This document shows, piece after piece, positions 1-5,626 of a stretch of 7,779 nucleotides of DNA. Below the pieces are notes generated by a model, which was not told the DNA's origin, searched no databases, and saw nothing but the letters and a program-made list of their open reading frames with translations. The position numbers were made by a program, and so were the translations under genes. The stretch lies in assembly GCA_009927705.1 (NCBI GenBank), contig RFMK01000166.1:1-7779 (forward strand), written 5' to 3'. This stretch comes from Actinomycetota bacterium (lineage in GTDB: Bacteria; Actinomycetota; Actinomycetes; Nanopelagicales; Nanopelagicaceae). Within the stretch, counting starts at the first letter, position 1, and each line of letters begins with the position of its first letter.

Positions 1-2
1 TC

Positions 3-290
3 TATGTTCTCTTCGTAGAACTAGGCAAGTCGCTCGATCGTCAGCCTGAGGGAGTTGCAGCCACTGTTGGTCGCCTCCGTCTCCTCCTCATCGCTTCATG
101 GGGCGTCTATCCAATCTCCTACCTCCTTCCAATCATCGATGCAGAAGGTGCGGCAAGCGCTAGCTCCTTCGTCGGACGTCAAGTTGGTTACACCATCGCT
201 GACGTGGTTGCGAAGTGCGTATGGGGTCTAACCATCCTCAAGATCGCACGTATGAAGTCCATTGCCGAAGGCATGAAGGACGATCACTAA
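3..290 (+). CDS. Actinorhodopsin-like light-driven proton pump, C-terminal part (5' truncated by window edge)
   Basis: This open frame enters from the left edge and stops with TAA, leaving 95 residues that cover roughly the last two transmembrane helices of a microbial rhodopsin. Helix F carries the retinal-pocket signature W33..Y36-P37 (SWGVYP). The last helix carries D67-V-V-A-K71 (GYTIADVVAKCVWG). By family knowledge K71 is the Schiff-base lysine that binds retinal, and D67 is part of the counter-ion complex. The short tail MKSIAEGMKDDH and the helix-G sequence resemble the xanthorhodopsin/actinorhodopsin group of outward proton pumps of freshwater actinobacteria. The protein would sit in the cytoplasmic membrane. 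The helix C pump motif and the helix E position that permits a carotenoid antenna lie outside the window, so pump type and antenna use cannot be verified. A strong terminator follows, so this gene ends its transcription unit. Confidence 0.9.
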   Translation, partial: YVLFVELGKSLDRQPEGVAATVGRLRLLLIASWGVYPISYLLPIIDAEGAASASSFVGRQVGYTIADVVAKCVWGLTILKIARMKSIAEGMKDDH

Positions 291-325
291 TACGTCGATC
301 GACTTAGTAGTAAAAGTTATACAGG

Positions 326-359
326 CGGGGCTCGGGAAACCGGGCCCCGTTTGATTTTT
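326..359 (+). terminator. Rho-independent terminator after the rhodopsin gene
   Basis: A 10-bp GC-rich stem (326-335 pairing with 340-349, one G-U pair) closes a GAAA tetraloop (336-339) and is followed by a T-rich run, TTTGATTTTT. This is a strong intrinsic terminator for the rhodopsin transcript. The T-run overlaps the stop codon (358-360) of the opposing DUF2017 gene. On the minus strand the same hairpin is followed only by CCTGTATAACTTTT, so it may also stop the opposing operon, but less efficiently. Confidence 0.9.
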
Positions 360-996
360 AGTTTGTGAGCGCATCAAGCAGCGATTGCTGAAGCCAGCCA
401 ATCCATGAGTACACCGAATACACAGCTTTCATGGGATCTGAATCAACCATCAACTCATACTTCTTATGAAGTGATTCGCTCGTTGTTATTACGTCTTCGT
501 CATTCTTGGCGTTTTTCACTCGATCTTGCTCTGTTCCAATTCCAAGTCGAACGGCGAGCGCCAACCTTAGATCGTTAAGTCCGCCTAACCATTCCAGCGA
601 TTCATCGCTCGGGAAAGTGAGAGTCAGAAAGCCTTTATCTAATGGCGTATCTCCGGTCCACTCTTCATCTTGCGGCAGTAGCGCTTCGTAGATCGTGAGC
701 GCATGGGCCTTCTTCTTCTCGCGAAGTCCATGTTCGGTATAGCGGCGGAATTCTCCCGCGGATTTCTCATCCGCATATGCGTTGGGAAGTAATCGCCTCA
801 ACACTGGATCTTCGGGAAGCGAGTCAGCATTGGAGATTCCAACCAGATGCAGGAGCGGATCGACTTGATGCGATTGCCCATCACCTTCTGCAAGTAACTC
901 AACCAACTGTTCAGTCAGATTAATAAGGACATGTGCTTCCTGCGAAGTGAAGGTGATAGATATGGACCCGTCCTCTGAACGCTTGAAAGTGGACAT
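358..996 (-). CDS. DUF2017 family protein
   Basis: This 212-residue protein is read from the ATG at 996, four bases after the clpS stop. The reading frame stays open upstream to an ATG at 1062, but that would overlap clpS by 62 bases, and the family-like sequence begins at MSTFKRSEDGSISITF, so the shorter start is preferred. The stretch DPVLRRLLPNAYADE (residues 63-77) followed by EFRRYTE (82-88) is the hallmark of DUF2017, an actinobacterial family normally encoded directly after clpS. The rest is acidic and soluble-looking, with a C-terminal helix containing SVYSWIGWLQQ; no signal peptide or membrane segment is seen. Some databases call relatives transcriptional regulators, but no DNA-binding motif is visible here. 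Its function is unknown. The position suggests a link to Clp-dependent proteolysis, but that is inference. The upstream ribosome-binding signal is weak, so translational coupling to clpS is likely. Confidence 0.85.
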   Translation of the reverse strand: MSTFKRSEDGSISITFTSQEAHVLINLTEQLVELLAEGDGQSHQVDPLLHLVGISNADSLPEDPVLRRLLPNAYADEKSAGEFRRYTEHGLREKKKAHALTIYEALLPQDEEWTGDTPLDKGFLTLTFPSDESLEWLGGLNDLRLALAVRLGIGTEQDRVKNAKNDEDVITTSESLHKKYELMVDSDPMKAVYSVYSWIGWLQQSLLDALTN

Positions 997-1000
997 TGCC

Positions 1001-1291
1001 CTAGAACTCATCATCTTTCTGGACTGTGGCCCAGAGTCCATATTCATGTAAACGTTGGACATCTCGCTCCATCTCTTCGCGAGTTCCTGATGTCACAGTG
1101 GCTCTACCTTCGTTATGGACTTTCAACATCAACTCAGTCGCTTTCTCTTTCGAATAGCCGAAGAGGACCATGAAGACATGCGTTACATAAGACATCAGAT
1201 TGACGGGGTCATCCCACACTACGCAGACCCACGGTCTATCTGCACGTAGATCGAGTTCGACCTCAGATTCAATTGCTGTTCCGAGCGCCAT
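1001..1291 (-). CDS. clpS: ATP-dependent Clp protease adaptor ClpS
   Basis: This 96-residue protein is a full-length ClpS. The family delivers N-end-rule (N-degron) substrates to the Clp unfoldase (ClpC/ClpA) for degradation by ClpP in the cytoplasm. The core motif PWVCVVWDDPVNLMSYV (residues 20-36) holds D27 and D28, the acidic pair that binds the substrate's amino terminus. H59 in KVHNEGRA (57-64) is the other conserved pocket residue, and the C-terminal LHEYGLWATV (81-90) completes the fold. The disordered N-terminal 19 residues are the usual part inserted towards the unfoldase. The gene lies between DUF3039 (19 bases upstream) and DUF2017 (4 bases downstream), a common actinobacterial order. 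A possible Shine-Dalgarno AAGGA lies at 1308-1304, but 12 bases from the ATG, which is long. Confidence 0.96.
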   Translation of the reverse strand: MALGTAIESEVELDLRADRPWVCVVWDDPVNLMSYVTHVFMVLFGYSKEKATELMLKVHNEGRATVTSGTREEMERDVQRLHEYGLWATVQKDDEF

Positions 1292-1310
1292 GAGCGAATG
1301 CGGTCCTTAT

Positions 1311-1589
1311 TTAAGAGTCGGAGTCATCGTCAGGACCTTTGCGAAGTCCAGCGTGAATCTCTTTACAAGTAGGACAGATTGGGAACTTATTAGGATCACG
1401 TGACGGTATCCATTTCTTTCCGCAGAGCGCAGTCACGGGAGTACCGGATACTGCAGATTCAACGATTTTCTCTTTGCGCACGTAATGGGCGAAGCGTTCG
1501 TGATCGCCAGGTTCGAGATCCTCGGTCTCGGGGCGCGTCTCGATAATGAGATCAGACTCTTCAATCGTCGATCGTCGCCCGAATTTCAT
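1311..1589 (-). CDS. DUF3039 domain-containing small putative zinc-binding protein
   Basis: This 92-residue protein is read from the ATG at 1589. The frame remains open further upstream, but that part runs antisense through argF and is not protein-like. The conserved core GDHERFAHYVRKEKI (residues 28-42), ALCGKKWIPSRDP (54-66) and FPICPTCKEIHAGLR (69-83) matches DUF3039, a small actinobacterial family. H30, H35, C56, C72 and C75 (a CPTC knuckle) look like metal ligands, so a zinc-ribbon-like fold is inferred; the biochemical role is not known. The tail is acidic (GPDDDSDS). It is the first gene of a three-gene operon with clpS and DUF2017. No Shine-Dalgarno is placed near the start; instead TATTAT ends 6 bases before the ATG, suggesting a leaderless transcript. 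Confidence 0.87.
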   Translation of the reverse strand: MKFGRRSTIEESDLIIETRPETEDLEPGDHERFAHYVRKEKIVESAVSGTPVTALCGKKWIPSRDPNKFPICPTCKEIHAGLRKGPDDDSDS

Positions 1590-1595
1590 GCGGTA

Positions 1596-1601
1596 ATAAT
1601 A
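1596..1601 (-). promoter_or_regulatory. Candidate -10 box (TATTAT) of the DUF3039-clpS-DUF2017 operon
   Basis: On the minus strand TATTAT is followed by exactly six bases (TACCGC) and then the ATG at 1589. In actinobacteria this TANNNT-to-start spacing is typical of leaderless promoters, where transcription begins at the first base of the start codon. No convincing -35 hexamer is seen. Confidence 0.55.
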
Positions 1602-1641
1602 GGCGCACCTTTGGCGCGAGCACGGGCTACAAGTCGGGTCG

Positions 1642-1647
1642 TAAGAT
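1642..1647 (+). promoter_or_regulatory. Candidate -10 box (TAAGAT) of argF
   Basis: TAAGAT lies six bases upstream of the ATG at 1654. The nearer ATG at 1648 directly abuts the box and would fall upstream of the predicted transcription start. This geometry is the reason for choosing 1654 as the argF start, giving a leaderless mRNA. Confidence 0.5.
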
Positions 1648-1653
1648 ATGCCG

Positions 1654-2592
1654 ATGAAGGATCTATTGCGCACCGAGGATCTCTCTCGCGCTGATGTTGA
1701 ACTTCTTCTCTCAACCGCGGCTGAGTTCGCCACAGAACCCACCAAAGCCTCAGCCGCTCTGGCACACAAAACCGTAGCGATCTACATGTCCAAGCCTTCA
1801 ACACGTACCCGTCTTGCCTCAGAAACCGCCGTTGCTCATCTGGGTGGCACACCAATTTTCCTCCGCGGCGAAGATCTCCAAATTGGTCGTGGTGAAACCA
1901 TTGCTGATACTGCTCGCGTCATAAGTCAGTTTTGCAACGCTCTCTTGATTCGTACTTTCGCCCAATCCGATGTTGATGAACTAGGTGCCAACGCCTCAAT
2001 ACCTGTCATTAACGGCCTGACTGATTACGACCATCCAACCCAAGTGCTTGCTGATTGGCTCACGATTCGTGAGAAATTCGGCGCTGATATTTCGGGACGT
2101 AAATTTGTTTATCTTGGAGATGGAAATAACGTAACAACAGCTTGGCTGATGATGGGCGCGACGATGGGAGCACATGTCGTGGCATCGACTCCGGAAGGAA
2201 AATGGGCACCAGATTCCGATGTTGTTGCACGAGCATCAGCGATTGCCGCAAAGAATGGTGGAAAAGTTGAAGTCATTCATGACCCACATGTAGCCGCAAA
2301 AGATGCATCAGTTCTTTATACCGATGTTTGGATGTCGATGGGCGATCCAGAAGAGGAGCGTCGCGAGAAAGAAAAAGCACTCAAGTCTTTTGCGGTCACG
2401 GAAGAATTAATGGGAATGACTTCTACTGATTCCATCTTCATGCATTGCCTGCCTGCGCATCGAGGCGAAGAGGTTGCGGCTTCTGTGATCGACGGAGCGC
2501 GCTCAGTCATTTGGCGTGAAGCATTTCATCGCCGCACCACAATCCAAGCCATCATTTATCACTTAGTTCGCGGTGAAATCAAAGGGTATTAA
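1654..2592 (+). CDS. argF: Ornithine carbamoyltransferase
   Basis: The enzyme transfers the carbamoyl group of carbamoyl phosphate to ornithine, giving citrulline in cytoplasmic arginine biosynthesis. Numbering from the ATG at 1654 (312 aa, normal family length), the carbamoyl-phosphate loop is SKPSTRTR (46-53), followed by DLQIGRGETIADTARV (74-89) and the HPTQ motif (127-130). The ornithine half has YLGDGNNV (153-160), the mobile SMG loop in VWMSMG (225-230) and the HCLPAHR signature (264-270) with the catalytic cysteine C265. These motifs together separate it from aspartate carbamoyltransferase. The HPTQ threonine and the C-terminal helix (REAFHRRTT in place of the usual EAENR type) are less typical. 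An in-frame ATG at 1648 adds only two residues. The gene stands alone, without other arg genes, between a divergent clpS operon and pntAA. Confidence 0.93.
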   Translation: MKDLLRTEDLSRADVELLLSTAAEFATEPTKASAALAHKTVAIYMSKPSTRTRLASETAVAHLGGTPIFLRGEDLQIGRGETIADTARVISQFCNALLIRTFAQSDVDELGANASIPVINGLTDYDHPTQVLADWLTIREKFGADISGRKFVYLGDGNNVTTAWLMMGATMGAHVVASTPEGKWAPDSDVVARASAIAAKNGGKVEVIHDPHVAAKDASVLYTDVWMSMGDPEEERREKEKALKSFAVTEELMGMTSTDSIFMHCLPAHRGEEVAASVIDGARSVIWREAFHRRTTIQAIIYHLVRGEIKGY

Positions 2593-2657
2593 GGGCATCT
2601 TCCGGTAAAAACTCGATTAATTTTTGGGATTAAGTAGCCAGTCATAAACGTGAGGGA

Positions 2658-2663
2658 TAGGCT
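2658..2663 (+). promoter_or_regulatory. Candidate -10 box (TAGGCT) of the pnt operon
   Basis: TAGGCT ends six bases before the GTG start of pntAA at 2670, the same spacing as for argF and DUF3039. A loosely matching -35, TAGCCA, lies at 2635-2640 with a 17-base spacer. The 77-bp gap between argF and pntAA shows no clear terminator hairpin, so some read-through from argF is possible. Confidence 0.45.
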
Positions 2664-2669
2664 CGTGTC

Positions 2670-3785
2670 GTGCGTGTAATCGTCCCAGCCGAGACAAAAA
2701 ACGGAGAAAAGCGCGTCGCGCTATTGCCCGACATCATCTCCAAACTCACTCGCGCAGGTCTTACTGTCGCAATCCAAACGGGAGCTGGCGTTCATGCTGG
2801 CGCAAACGATGATGCCTATGTTGCTGCGGGCGCATCAGTATTTGGCGCCACCGATCTTGATAAAGAATTAAGTAGCGCCGATGTCATTCTCTCCGTCCAA
2901 CCACTCACAACCGCACAAGCAGCGAAAGTTAAACGTGGCGGAATAACAATTTCTTTCCTCTCCTCCAGCAATGCAGCCGATTCCATTGATGCGCTCGCAC
3001 AAGCTGGCGCCACAGCCATTTCGCTCGAAGCGGTTCCGCGAATCTCTCGCGCTCAATCAATGGATGCACTTACTTCCCAAGCGCTATGCGCTGGGTATAA
3101 AGCAGCGCTCGTTGGCGCTGAACTTTCTCCTCGTTTCTTCCCACTATTGATGACCGCCGCTGGCACTGTTACGCCAGCAAATGTTCTGGTGTTAGGCGCA
3201 GGAGTTGCTGGGCTTCAAGCGATTGCAACCGCACGTCGACTCGGCGCCGTTGTTTCTGCATACGATGTTCGTCCCTCCTCGGCAGATGAAGTCCGCTCTA
3301 TGGGTGCGACATTCATCGAATTGGAATTGGAGGCGCTAGAAGGCGCTGGTGGTTATGCGCGCGAGATGACAGAAGAACGCGCCGCCAAACAACGTGAGTT
3401 GTTGACTCCATACATAACTAAGTCTCATGTCTTAATCACGACCGCAGCAGTTCCCGGAAGACCAGCGCCGAGACTTGTGACGAAAGAGATGTATTCATCG
3501 ATGGCGGAAGGCTCAGTCATTGTCGACCTAGCGGCGGAAAGTGGTGGAAACGTCGAAGGTTCAAAGCCTGGTGAGATTGTGAACGTTGCGGGTGGAATCA
3601 AGATTTGGGGCGGTAAGGATGTCCCGAGCCAACTTCCTTTCCATGCTTCTTATTTGTATTCGCGCAACGTCGTTAATTTGCTCTTGTTGATGACGAAAGA
3701 AGGTGTCGTGACTCCGGATTTCTCCGATGAGATTATTGACGCAGCTGCTCTTACTCATGATGGCGCAAAACGGAAAGGTGCATAA
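2670..3785 (+). CDS. pntAA: NAD(P) transhydrogenase subunit alpha 1 (NAD(H)-binding domain I)
   Basis: This 371-residue soluble subunit is the NAD(H)-binding domain I of the three-subunit type of proton-translocating transhydrogenase, which carries hydride from NADH to NADP+ using proton inflow. The start PAETKNGEKRVALLP (residues 6-20) is typical of the AlaDH/PNT fold. The RISRAQSMDA stretch (124-133) is the RQD loop that reaches towards the nicotinamide; R124, Q129 and D132 are present, with a threonine (T135) where a serine is usual. The glycine-rich NAD motif GAGVAG (176-181) ends its second strand at D199 in AYDVRP. The gene ends after domain I; the alpha-2 membrane part is a separate gene two bases downstream, as in Rhodospirillum and many actinobacteria. 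The start is GTG with no Shine-Dalgarno, and a -10-like TAGGCT six bases upstream suggests leaderless transcription. Confidence 0.95.
   Translation: MRVIVPAETKNGEKRVALLPDIISKLTRAGLTVAIQTGAGVHAGANDDAYVAAGASVFGATDLDKELSSADVILSVQPLTTAQAAKVKRGGITISFLSSSNAADSIDALAQAGATAISLEAVPRISRAQSMDALTSQALCAGYKAALVGAELSPRFFPLLMTAAGTVTPANVLVLGAGVAGLQAIATARRLGAVVSAYDVRPSSADEVRSMGATFIELELEALEGAGGYAREMTEERAAKQRELLTPYITKSHVLITTAAVPGRPAPRLVTKEMYSSMAEGSVIVDLAAESGGNVEGSKPGEIVNVAGGIKIWGGKDVPSQLPFHASYLYSRNVVNLLLLMTKEGVVTPDFSDEIIDAAALTHDGAKRKGA
3772..3780 (+). promoter_or_regulatory. Shine-Dalgarno of pntAB
   Basis: GGAAAGGTG lies inside the end of pntAA, seven bases before the pntAB ATG. It is a clear ribosome-binding site, in contrast to the operon's first gene, which has none. 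Confidence 0.7.
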
Positions 3786-3787
3786 GC

Positions 3788-4114
3788 ATGGATGCGATTG
3801 CAATCATTTCGATCTTTGTTCTCGCGGTTTTCGTAGGTTTTGAAGTCGTATCAAAAGTTTCATCTACTCTTCACACGCCGTTGATGAGTGGCGCTAATGC
3901 GATTCATGGCGTGATTTTGGTGGGTGCAATTATCGTTGCGGACCACAGCGAAACGAACTTGGAATTAGGGCTATCAGTCGCGGCAATTGTTCTTGCGACC
4001 ATCAATATGGTCGGAGGATTCGTAGTAACTGATCGCATGCTCGAGATGTTCAAAGGTAAGGCAGCGTCCGGGAAAAACGGCGCTCAAGATAAATCGGCAG
4101 GTGAGAAGAAATGA
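3788..4114 (+). CDS. pntAB: NAD(P) transhydrogenase subunit alpha 2 (membrane domain)
   Basis: This small integral membrane protein (108 aa) forms part of the proton-conducting domain II together with PntB. Three hydrophobic helices are visible at about residues 2-22, 36-52 and 58-80. The family signature VSSTLHTPLMSGANAIHGVILVGAI is present between residues 24 and 48, and the third helix ends in NMVGGFVVTDRMLEMF (73-88). H40 in NAIHG is notable: Escherichia coli PntA has serine at this place (NAISG), while a histidine here is known from other bacterial enzymes such as that of Thermus. The last 20 residues are charged and probably cytoplasmic. The start lies two bases after the pntAA stop, and the stop overlaps the pntB start by four bases (ATGA), so translation is coupled. 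Confidence 0.94.
   Translation: MDAIAIISIFVLAVFVGFEVVSKVSSTLHTPLMSGANAIHGVILVGAIIVADHSETNLELGLSVAAIVLATINMVGGFVVTDRMLEMFKGKAASGKNGAQDKSAGEKK
4099..4105 (+). promoter_or_regulatory. Shine-Dalgarno of pntB
   Basis: AGGTGAG lies within the last codons of pntAB, five bases before the ATG at 4111. Together with the ATGA overlap it supports coupled translation of the two membrane subunits. Confidence 0.65.
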
Positions 4115-5502
4115 ACCGTACGATTTATGACCTGATTGGCCTGAGCGCTGGCGTTATGTTTATTCTCGCCCTCAAAGGTTTATCGCATCCACGAACTGCG
4201 CGTCGCGGAAATCTTTTAGGTGCGCTGGGTGCAACAGTTGCCACTGTTGCGGTCTTTTTCTACGCCGGAAAAGAAGGCGCTTTGCCGCTTAACAATCTTG
4301 GTTGGATTCTTGGGGCGATTGCATTTGGCGTCTTTGTTGGCGTACCAGCTGCACGCAGAGTTCAGATGACTGCGATGCCCCAACTTGTTGCGCTATTTAA
4401 TGGCGTTGGAGGCGGCGCTGCGGCGTTGGTTGCCATTGTCGAATACTTGAAATTGGGCGATACCGCAACAACTGCAGAAGTGATTGCGACCGTCTTTACC
4501 GTACTCGTCGGATGTACATCTTTCTCTGGATCAATCATTACCTTCTTGAAATTGCAGGAGTTGATGACAACTCGACCAGTTGTTTTCCCGGGCGGACGAT
4601 TTGTCATCGCCGCAACGCTAGGTGGAACGCTCGCTAGCGCAGTATGGGTCGTTAATTCACTCGGCACTACTCCCCTGTTGGTTTTAGCCGGGCTTTCATT
4701 GTTATTTGGCGTCCTCTTCGTTTTGCCGGTCGGTGGAGCTGATGTGCCGATCGTTATCTCATTATTAAATGCATTTACTGGTCTAACGGTGGCGGCTGGC
4801 GGATATGTTCTCGATGCGACCTTGTTGATCATCGCCGGAACTTTGGTTGGCGCTTCCGGAACGATTTTGACGCGATTGATGGCAGAAGCGATGGGACGTT
4901 CTTTATTCGGCACACTTTTTGGCGCCTTTACTGCAAAGCCACAGGATGCGGCAGGAGCGACTGAAACAAGGCCGGTGAAATCTGGAACGCCTGATGATGT
5001 CGCAATCTTGTTGAACTACGCGCGACGAGTTGTGATTGTTCCTGGATTTGGTTTGGCTGTTGCTCAGGCACAGCACACAGTGCGTGAATTGGCTGACCTT
5101 TTGACGGCAAAAGGAATTGATATTGCGTACGGAATTCATCCTGTAGCAGGTCGCATGCCAGGGCACATGAATGTCTTGCTCGCCGAAGCCAACGTTCCTT
5201 ACGAGCAGTTGTCGGAGATGGAGGAAGTAAACCCCACATTCCCGCAGACTGATGTCGCTCTCATTATTGGCGCTAACGATGTTGTGAATCCTGCAGCGAA
5301 AACAACGCCGGGTTGCCCCATTTATGGCATGCCGATTCTTGATGTTGCGCAGGCTGGCAATGTCATCTTTTTGAAGCGGTCAATGCGTCCGGGTTTTGCT
5401 GGAATTGAAAATGAATTGCTCTTTGATTCCAAGACCACTCTGCTCTTTGGTGATGCGAAGGCGTCACTAACGAAAGTTGTGGGCGCGCTCAAAGCTCTGT
5501 AG
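4111..5502 (+). CDS. pntB: NAD(P) transhydrogenase subunit beta (membrane domain plus NADP(H)-binding domain III)
   Basis: This full-length beta subunit (463 aa) has about eight or nine hydrophobic helices in residues 4-270, followed by the soluble NADP(H)-binding domain III from about 290 onwards. Domain III shows all family blocks: the glycine-rich VPGFGLAVAQAQ (310-321), GIHPVAGRMPGHMNVLLAEA (341-360), GANDVVNPAA (387-396), YGMPILDV (405-412) and KRSMRPGFAGIEN (422-434). In the membrane part MTAMPQLVALFNG (86-98) has asparagine N97 where E. coli PntB has the proton-channel histidine H91. The enzyme sits in the cytoplasmic membrane and, driven by proton inflow, makes NADPH from NADH. It is the last gene of the pnt operon. 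The long acidic/neutral linker at about residues 275-292 joins the two domains. Confidence 0.97.
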   Translation: MNRTIYDLIGLSAGVMFILALKGLSHPRTARRGNLLGALGATVATVAVFFYAGKEGALPLNNLGWILGAIAFGVFVGVPAARRVQMTAMPQLVALFNGVGGGAAALVAIVEYLKLGDTATTAEVIATVFTVLVGCTSFSGSIITFLKLQELMTTRPVVFPGGRFVIAATLGGTLASAVWVVNSLGTTPLLVLAGLSLLFGVLFVLPVGGADVPIVISLLNAFTGLTVAAGGYVLDATLLIIAGTLVGASGTILTRLMAEAMGRSLFGTLFGAFTAKPQDAAGATETRPVKSGTPDDVAILLNYARRVVIVPGFGLAVAQAQHTVRELADLLTAKGIDIAYGIHPVAGRMPGHMNVLLAEANVPYEQLSEMEEVNPTFPQTDVALIIGANDVVNPAAKTTPGCPIYGMPILDVAQAGNVIFLKRSMRPGFAGIENELLFDSKTTLLFGDAKASLTKVVGALKAL

Positions 5503-5510
5503 AACTTCGC

Positions 5511-5549
5511 TCGGGATTTATTTGTTGCACACTCTGTATCCCGACTTTT
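5511..5549 (+). terminator. Possible terminator after pntB
   Basis: A perfect 7-bp inverted repeat (TCGGGAT at 5511-5517, ATCCCGA at 5538-5544) encloses a 20-base loop and is followed by CTTTTCTTCT. The large loop and broken T-run make it a weak intrinsic terminator at best. It is the only hairpin I see in the 124-bp gap before the next gene. Confidence 0.4.
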
Positions 5550-5614
5550 CTTCTAGTTGCTCCAACTTCAAATATTTGTTGTGAATTACTCCAAGATTTG
5601 TCAGTCCCTCACAT

Positions 5615-5620
5615 GAAGAT
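5615..5620 (+). promoter_or_regulatory. Weak candidate -10 box (GAAGAT) of the HNH gene
   Basis: GAAGAT has the same six-base spacing to the ATG (5627) as the better boxes of argF and pntAA, but lacks the first T of TANNNT. It is listed because no ribosome-binding site is visible and the geometry is repeated. Confidence 0.3.
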
Positions 5621-5626
5621 TGCCCC

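Noticed and set aside
997..1062. Longer N-terminus for the DUF2017 protein starting at 1062
   Set aside because: The extra 22 residues come from the other frame of the clpS 3' end, while the family-like sequence starts at 996.
1590..1769. Longer N-terminus for the DUF3039 protein
   Set aside because: The extension runs antisense through the first part of argF and crosses the divergent promoter region; its Ser/Arg-rich composition looks non-coding.
2593..2669. Terminator between argF and pntAA
   Set aside because: There is a short T-run (2619-2625), but no stable stem precedes it; GATTAA-like direct repeats do not form a hairpin.
4362..4913. 183-codon minus-strand reading frame inside pntB
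   Set aside because: It is rich in Pro/Thr/Asn, as expected from reading the complement of a hydrophobic membrane gene; the sense strand is unmistakably pntB.
5503..5626. Possible riboswitch or small RNA between pntB and the HNH gene
   Set aside because: Only one weak large-loop hairpin is visible, with no recognisable riboswitch motif, and the HNH gene appears to be leaderless.
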